Assembly: GCA_033807695.1 (NCBI GenBank)
Contig: CM066310.1
Location: forward strand, 2,542,001 to 2,606,000
Source: Daedaleopsis sinensis
Taxonomy: Eukaryota; Basidiomycota; Agaricomycetes; Polyporales; Polyporaceae
Direction: 5' to 3'
DNA length: 64,000 bases
Shown here: one piece after another, positions 60,448-64,000 of the stretch
Position numbering within the stretch: position 1 is the stretch's first letter
Layout of the letters: every line of letters starts with the position of its first letter
Program-made: the position numbers and the translations under genes
Notes under the pieces: generated by a model
Databases searched by the model: none
What the model saw: only the letters and a program-made list of their open reading frames with translations
Told to the model about the DNA's origin: nothing

Positions 60448-60932
60448 TTGCTCAGACGAGCGGGATTGTGCAAAGCTTGTTCTTGTTCCTGAGAAGGTGA
60501 TAAATGATCTGCGAATGGCACTCAGTATGCTACAGTCTACAGGATGTCTTCCGAACCATGACGGACCAGCGTTTCTCCGACTTCTGTGTATTCACGATCA
60601 TTGATGATACGAACGCGACATGTATGGGCTCTAATCGTCCCTGCAGAAGGGGATCGTCTTGCCCTCCGCCGCGAAGTGCCCGACGTACGCCTGCTTGTCC
60701 ACGTGCACACCGTGCTCTGCGGGAATGCCGATCGCGTCCGCTATTGTTTCGACGTGGCGGATGCGTAGTCGATTTGGTCAAGCACGATGAATGAGCTGTC
60801 AGATATTATATCAATGTCCATACAACTTCTCAATGTCCATACAACTTCAAGATACCCTTCGAGGTATTGCCAGGCATTGCCAGATTCTGTGAACCGTGGG
60901 CCACATCGCAGCATAGAATCACGAGTCCGACT
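60448..60932. other. intergenic with small coding-like relic
   Basis: On the minus strand near 60640-60765 an open stretch reads IADAIGIPAEHGVHVDKQ and YVGHFAAEGKTIPFC before a stop. It looks protein-like but is short and unassigned, possibly the last exon of a lost gene. A near-perfect CAATGTCCATACAACTTC repeat lies near 60815-60850. Confidence 0.3.
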
Positions 60933-62290
60933 TCATCTATCTCGGTTAGGAGCCTTAGAATCGGCGTGTTCGCTGGAGTGTCGAGACAAGTGGGTATTGG
61001 ATACGTCGATGGGCACGGGGAGGATATTGTAGCGTTCTTGGCGAGTACTCATGCTTGACATCCGGATCCCGCTGAGTCCCTCGGACGCTGCGCCCGTCCG
61101 TTCTGCATCTTGTTGATAGCGCACATGAACGAGCATGACAGCGAGGGTGAATACAAGGCCCTACATGAGCACGTCAGCACGAATTTCGGAGTAAACGCAG
61201 TCCCAAGGCAGAACGAGAAGGGGGGCACGCACGATCAGGGGCTGGATCGCGTTCACTAGCGTGAACAGCACCGTCGAGCCCGCGAGGTACGTCGCGAGCA
61301 CTGCGGCGAGCGCAAGGGTCGTGATCGCCGCCGTCTGGACGAGATTCTCGACGATGTTCCAGTACGACCGGCCGCGAAGGACCACTATCCCTTGAGCGTG
61401 CTCGGAAGGACGTCTCCTGCGCAGGCGGGTCCATGCTATGCGGCCCGCGATGAGAGCTGTGAAGGGACTGGCTTAGTCCTCGGGGGTGCGTCAAGGAGCG
61501 GGAAAGAGGGACTTACATGTCAACACGAGGTTGGTTGCGAGGGGCAGGGAGTACAGGAGCACTATGAGGGTTGGGAGTGAGGATGTCGTGAACGTCGAGA
61601 GCGCGGCGTTCTCAGGCAGGGAGAGCTCGATGCATGCGCCGTATCCCGACACTATTTCGGAGGGATTCCAGGAGTCAGCGCGCCTCAGGCAATGGTGGAG
61701 ATTCGAGCTAGCGGTACCTGCGGTTCCCAAAAGGAGGAGGACGGGGAGAATGGTGGCTTTCCAGTCTCGGTTCCAGACGACGTAGCATCGGTAGGTTAGG
61801 AAGCTGTCTCCTATGAGTATAGTTGTGACGTAGATATAGTCCTGCGCGATGAACATTGGATTTGAGAGCTGCGCGTAGAAGACGGCCGTGCCCTCTGGCG
61901 TACCGCCGCCGTCGACAAACCCCTTGAGCCTTCTCTGGATGGTGAGCCCAGAGCCCTACATTAGATGAGAGTGTTTCAGCATAAAAATCAAGGGAGTGAT
62001 ATCGAAAATGCAAGTACCGCGACGGAAAGCACGAACAGTGTTGTCGATACTGCAAAGAACACGATATTGAAAGACGTCGGGCGACGTTTACGCCCGCGGA
62101 ACAGAAGAAGCCAGCCGGTGATGCAGTACAAGACAGTGAAGGATCCAAGTAACAGCGAATGCGCGACAATGCCAAGTAGCTACGAGAGCTTAAGTCAGCG
62201 AACAGCCGTGGTCTGAGTCGGGCAAATCCGCCAGCTCACCTCGGCCTTTTCGAGCGATGTCAGTTGCTCCCTGGACCGTGACAATGACAT
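60933..62290 (-). CDS. 7TM-like fungal membrane protein
   Basis: Mushroom-type multi-pass membrane protein of unknown function, often present as many paralogues. Exons 62240-62290, 62018-62179, 61718-61955, 61517-61651, 61233-61456, 60933-61160; 345 aa. Seven hydrophobic segments: AHSLLLGSFTVLYCITGWLL, FNIVFFAVSTTLFVLSVA, YIYVTTILIGDSFLTYRCYV with WNRDWKATILPVLLLLGTAG, LPTLIVLLYSLPLATNLVL, TTLALAAVLATYLAGSTVLF and GLVFTLAVMLVHV. The signature DSFLTYRCYVVWNRDW and the basic loop after SLIAGRIAWTRLRRRR are typical of the family. The C-terminal tail is cytosolic, Ser/Arg-rich. All introns 53-72 nt and in frame. A 5'-truncated relative lies at 26.4 kb. Confidence 0.85.
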
Positions 62291-64000
62291 GGTTTGGGTT
62301 AGGTCCTTGCTGAGTGTTCCGTGTTCGCGACCTGCGCGTGATTAAGTGTTTTGGAGATGGCCGTATGCGCTTTATCTGTCAAATGACAAAGTGTCAGGAG
62401 CACCGAACCTGCAAACAGCGTGCACTCGGAACTTTACATACATGTTGGATAGTATGGCAGTCCGCCGTTCAGATCAGGGCTATCATATCTCCAAGCATCA
62501 GAAAAATCATGAGTAAGTGTTCTATGCTGAAGCCAGCTGATGTAGGGACCAGGCGAGTGGACTCTAGTTTTTGGGAGACGGAAGACCAGAAGGTAGTCGT
62601 TCGAACGTGACGCGTGACGGGCGGATAAGTACGAGGGAGGGATTATAAGCGCCCAATACGGCATTGATTGAAACGGGCATTAGTCACGGTACTCAATAGC
62701 TACTAGCCGGATAATTCTATTTCGAAACCCGGGGTATGTGAAGTAACCCGGGTTGCAAGCAAAATAAGACTTATCTTGATATAAAGGGTTCCTCCGCCCG
62801 GCCGGTCAGCGGGCGTCACCCGGGGCACGAGCGCCCAAGAGGCGCCGCGCTTAAGCATTTGTTCTCCTCAGGCTCGAGCTCCGATCCTCCTCCCCTCCCG
62901 ACAACGCCCTCGACGCCCCAAAATACGCCTGAATAATCGTTTATACCATCTAGAGCACTCAGGACAGTGTCAAAATTGAGTGTTGAGTTCTGGGTACGCA
63001 ACAAAATGGTACTTCCAGTTTTACATACTAGTCGCTGCAATGCTATGCCAATTGAATAGCCAACCTATCTGGACTCGTAAAAGGCTGTTCAGCCTCGGGA
63101 AGTTTGGTAACAGAGTCCATATGATCTGATATTACTTAGTACTATGTATACTAGATTTTGCCCCTTCGGGCACATCGGAGTCGGACTCAGAGATAAGTAC
63201 TACTCGACTCTCTCGGGGAGGTAGTATGTCATGAGGACACTGTGAACCAAGATTTGTGAAATACCAGCTTTTAACGTGCTAGTTGATATAGCTTGAGCCT
63301 TGTACGCACCGGCACAGTACGTGACTAGTACTTACTCTTGAAGTAGCTAGTACTTCAAGTCCAGTGAGCTTCATTTTACGGAATCGGCTGAAGCCTAAGT
63401 TGGCCACGCAGAGTGATAGTACTATACAGTTCATTTGCTAGTCCCAGCCTTAGGTGGTCTATATCGAGCGCATTCAACTCGAAAAGGCTTCTCGCACAAG
63501 TCTGATTCTGAGATCATGCCATCAGTGGCAGCGCCGGTAAGGTGGGCGCCGGGGCCTGGACACCGGGGCCGGGCCACTGGTGGCAGTCGAGTAGTACAAT
63601 ACTCATGAACTAGTAGGGAGGATAGGTATCATAGTCCTTGACTATGAGGCTATATAGTGAGGACCACCGTCCCATATATGTATGTCTATAGCATTGATAT
63701 TGGCATGAAAGAATTGCGCGGCGGCCGTAGCAGACGCTAACGTGTTGTCTCCTTTTGGTAGCTTAGACGCCTGAGTACCGGGCCAGAGCGCCCGAGCCGG
63801 CCAGTCGGCCGGGTGGAAACCCGGCTCTCAAATAGAAGGGGGGTTGCATTTCGATACCCGGGGTTTCAAAATAGAATTATCCGCTACTAGCCCCCCTCAA
63901 TTGTAAACTCACCTTAAATCGGGAGGAAATCTCTCGAGTGATGGTGATGGGCGCGCGACAGCCGACTGACAGCCGGACGCGAAGGACAGCGACCGTTCGA
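62291..64000. other. gene-free right end with TIR element
   Basis: No coding gene supported. Dominated by the element at 62700-63890. Inside it a short hairpin (CTTGAAGTA / TACTTCAAG, about 63339-63361) was also noted. Confidence 0.5.
62700..63890. mobile_element. non-autonomous DNA transposon with TIRs, about 1.2 kb
   Basis: Left end CTACTAGCCGGATAATTCTA (62700) matches the reverse complement of the right end (CTAGTAGCGGATAATTCTAT, ending near 63890). The match continues through GAAACCCCGGGTAT-like sequence for about 45 bp. The interior is GC-rich near each end and has no long open frame, so it cannot encode its own transposase. Exact termini and target duplication are not certain. Confidence 0.7.

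Overview
The window reads as nuclear DNA of a filamentous basidiomycete (Agaricomycetes; a more exact placement is inference). The evidence is GC-rich genes broken by many 45-70 nt GT-AG introns, protein families typical of mushrooms (F-box/LRR, multi-pass orphan membrane proteins, an NTF2-FMO fusion, a Plavaka-type transposase), small TATA-driven secreted protein genes, and abundant short TIR elements and hairpins. No tRNA, rRNA or CRISPR was seen.

Layout. 1-9 kb: a tandem duplication, thymidylate synthase (+), a secreted cysteine-rich gene present as an inverted duplication (one arm intact, the other decayed), and a 600-aa flavin monooxygenase (-). 9-12 kb: gene-poor, with a MITE flanked by a 9-bp direct repeat. 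11.9-21.3 kb: a dense housekeeping block: a FAB1/PIKfyve-like lipid kinase (-), cyclophilin H (-) head-to-head with the U5 snRNP protein Dib1 (+), and a DUF2470 membrane protein (-). 21.3-24.3 kb: gene-poor.

24.3-35.8 kb: an array of five GPI-anchor-type, Ser/Thr-rich surface protein genes. All start with a tiny 46-52 nt signal-peptide exon ending in phase 1. Between them lie a 5'-truncated 7TM-like gene preceded by two abutting hairpins, and a fragment of a GPI ethanolamine-phosphate transferase. One array member has ACG where ATG is expected.

37.6-49.4 kb: a 1,104-aa multi-pass membrane protein, a long helical/disordered protein with a MITE in its intron, SUMO, and a highly charged low-complexity protein, followed by a minisatellite. 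51.6-57.4 kb: a decayed poly(A)-binding-protein copy lacking RRM4, beside an intact 13-exon Plavaka-type transposase. 58.7-62.3 kb: an F-box/LRR gene with an early in-frame stop, and a 7TM-like membrane protein that is a full-length relative of the 26.4-kb fragment. 62.7-63.9 kb: a 1.2-kb non-autonomous TIR element.

Functional links are limited: CypH and Dib1 both belong to the U4/U6.U5 tri-snRNP and share a 175-bp promoter, and the surface-protein array looks like a birth-and-death family. All gene models were spliced by eye; reading frames were checked for consistency across every junction given.
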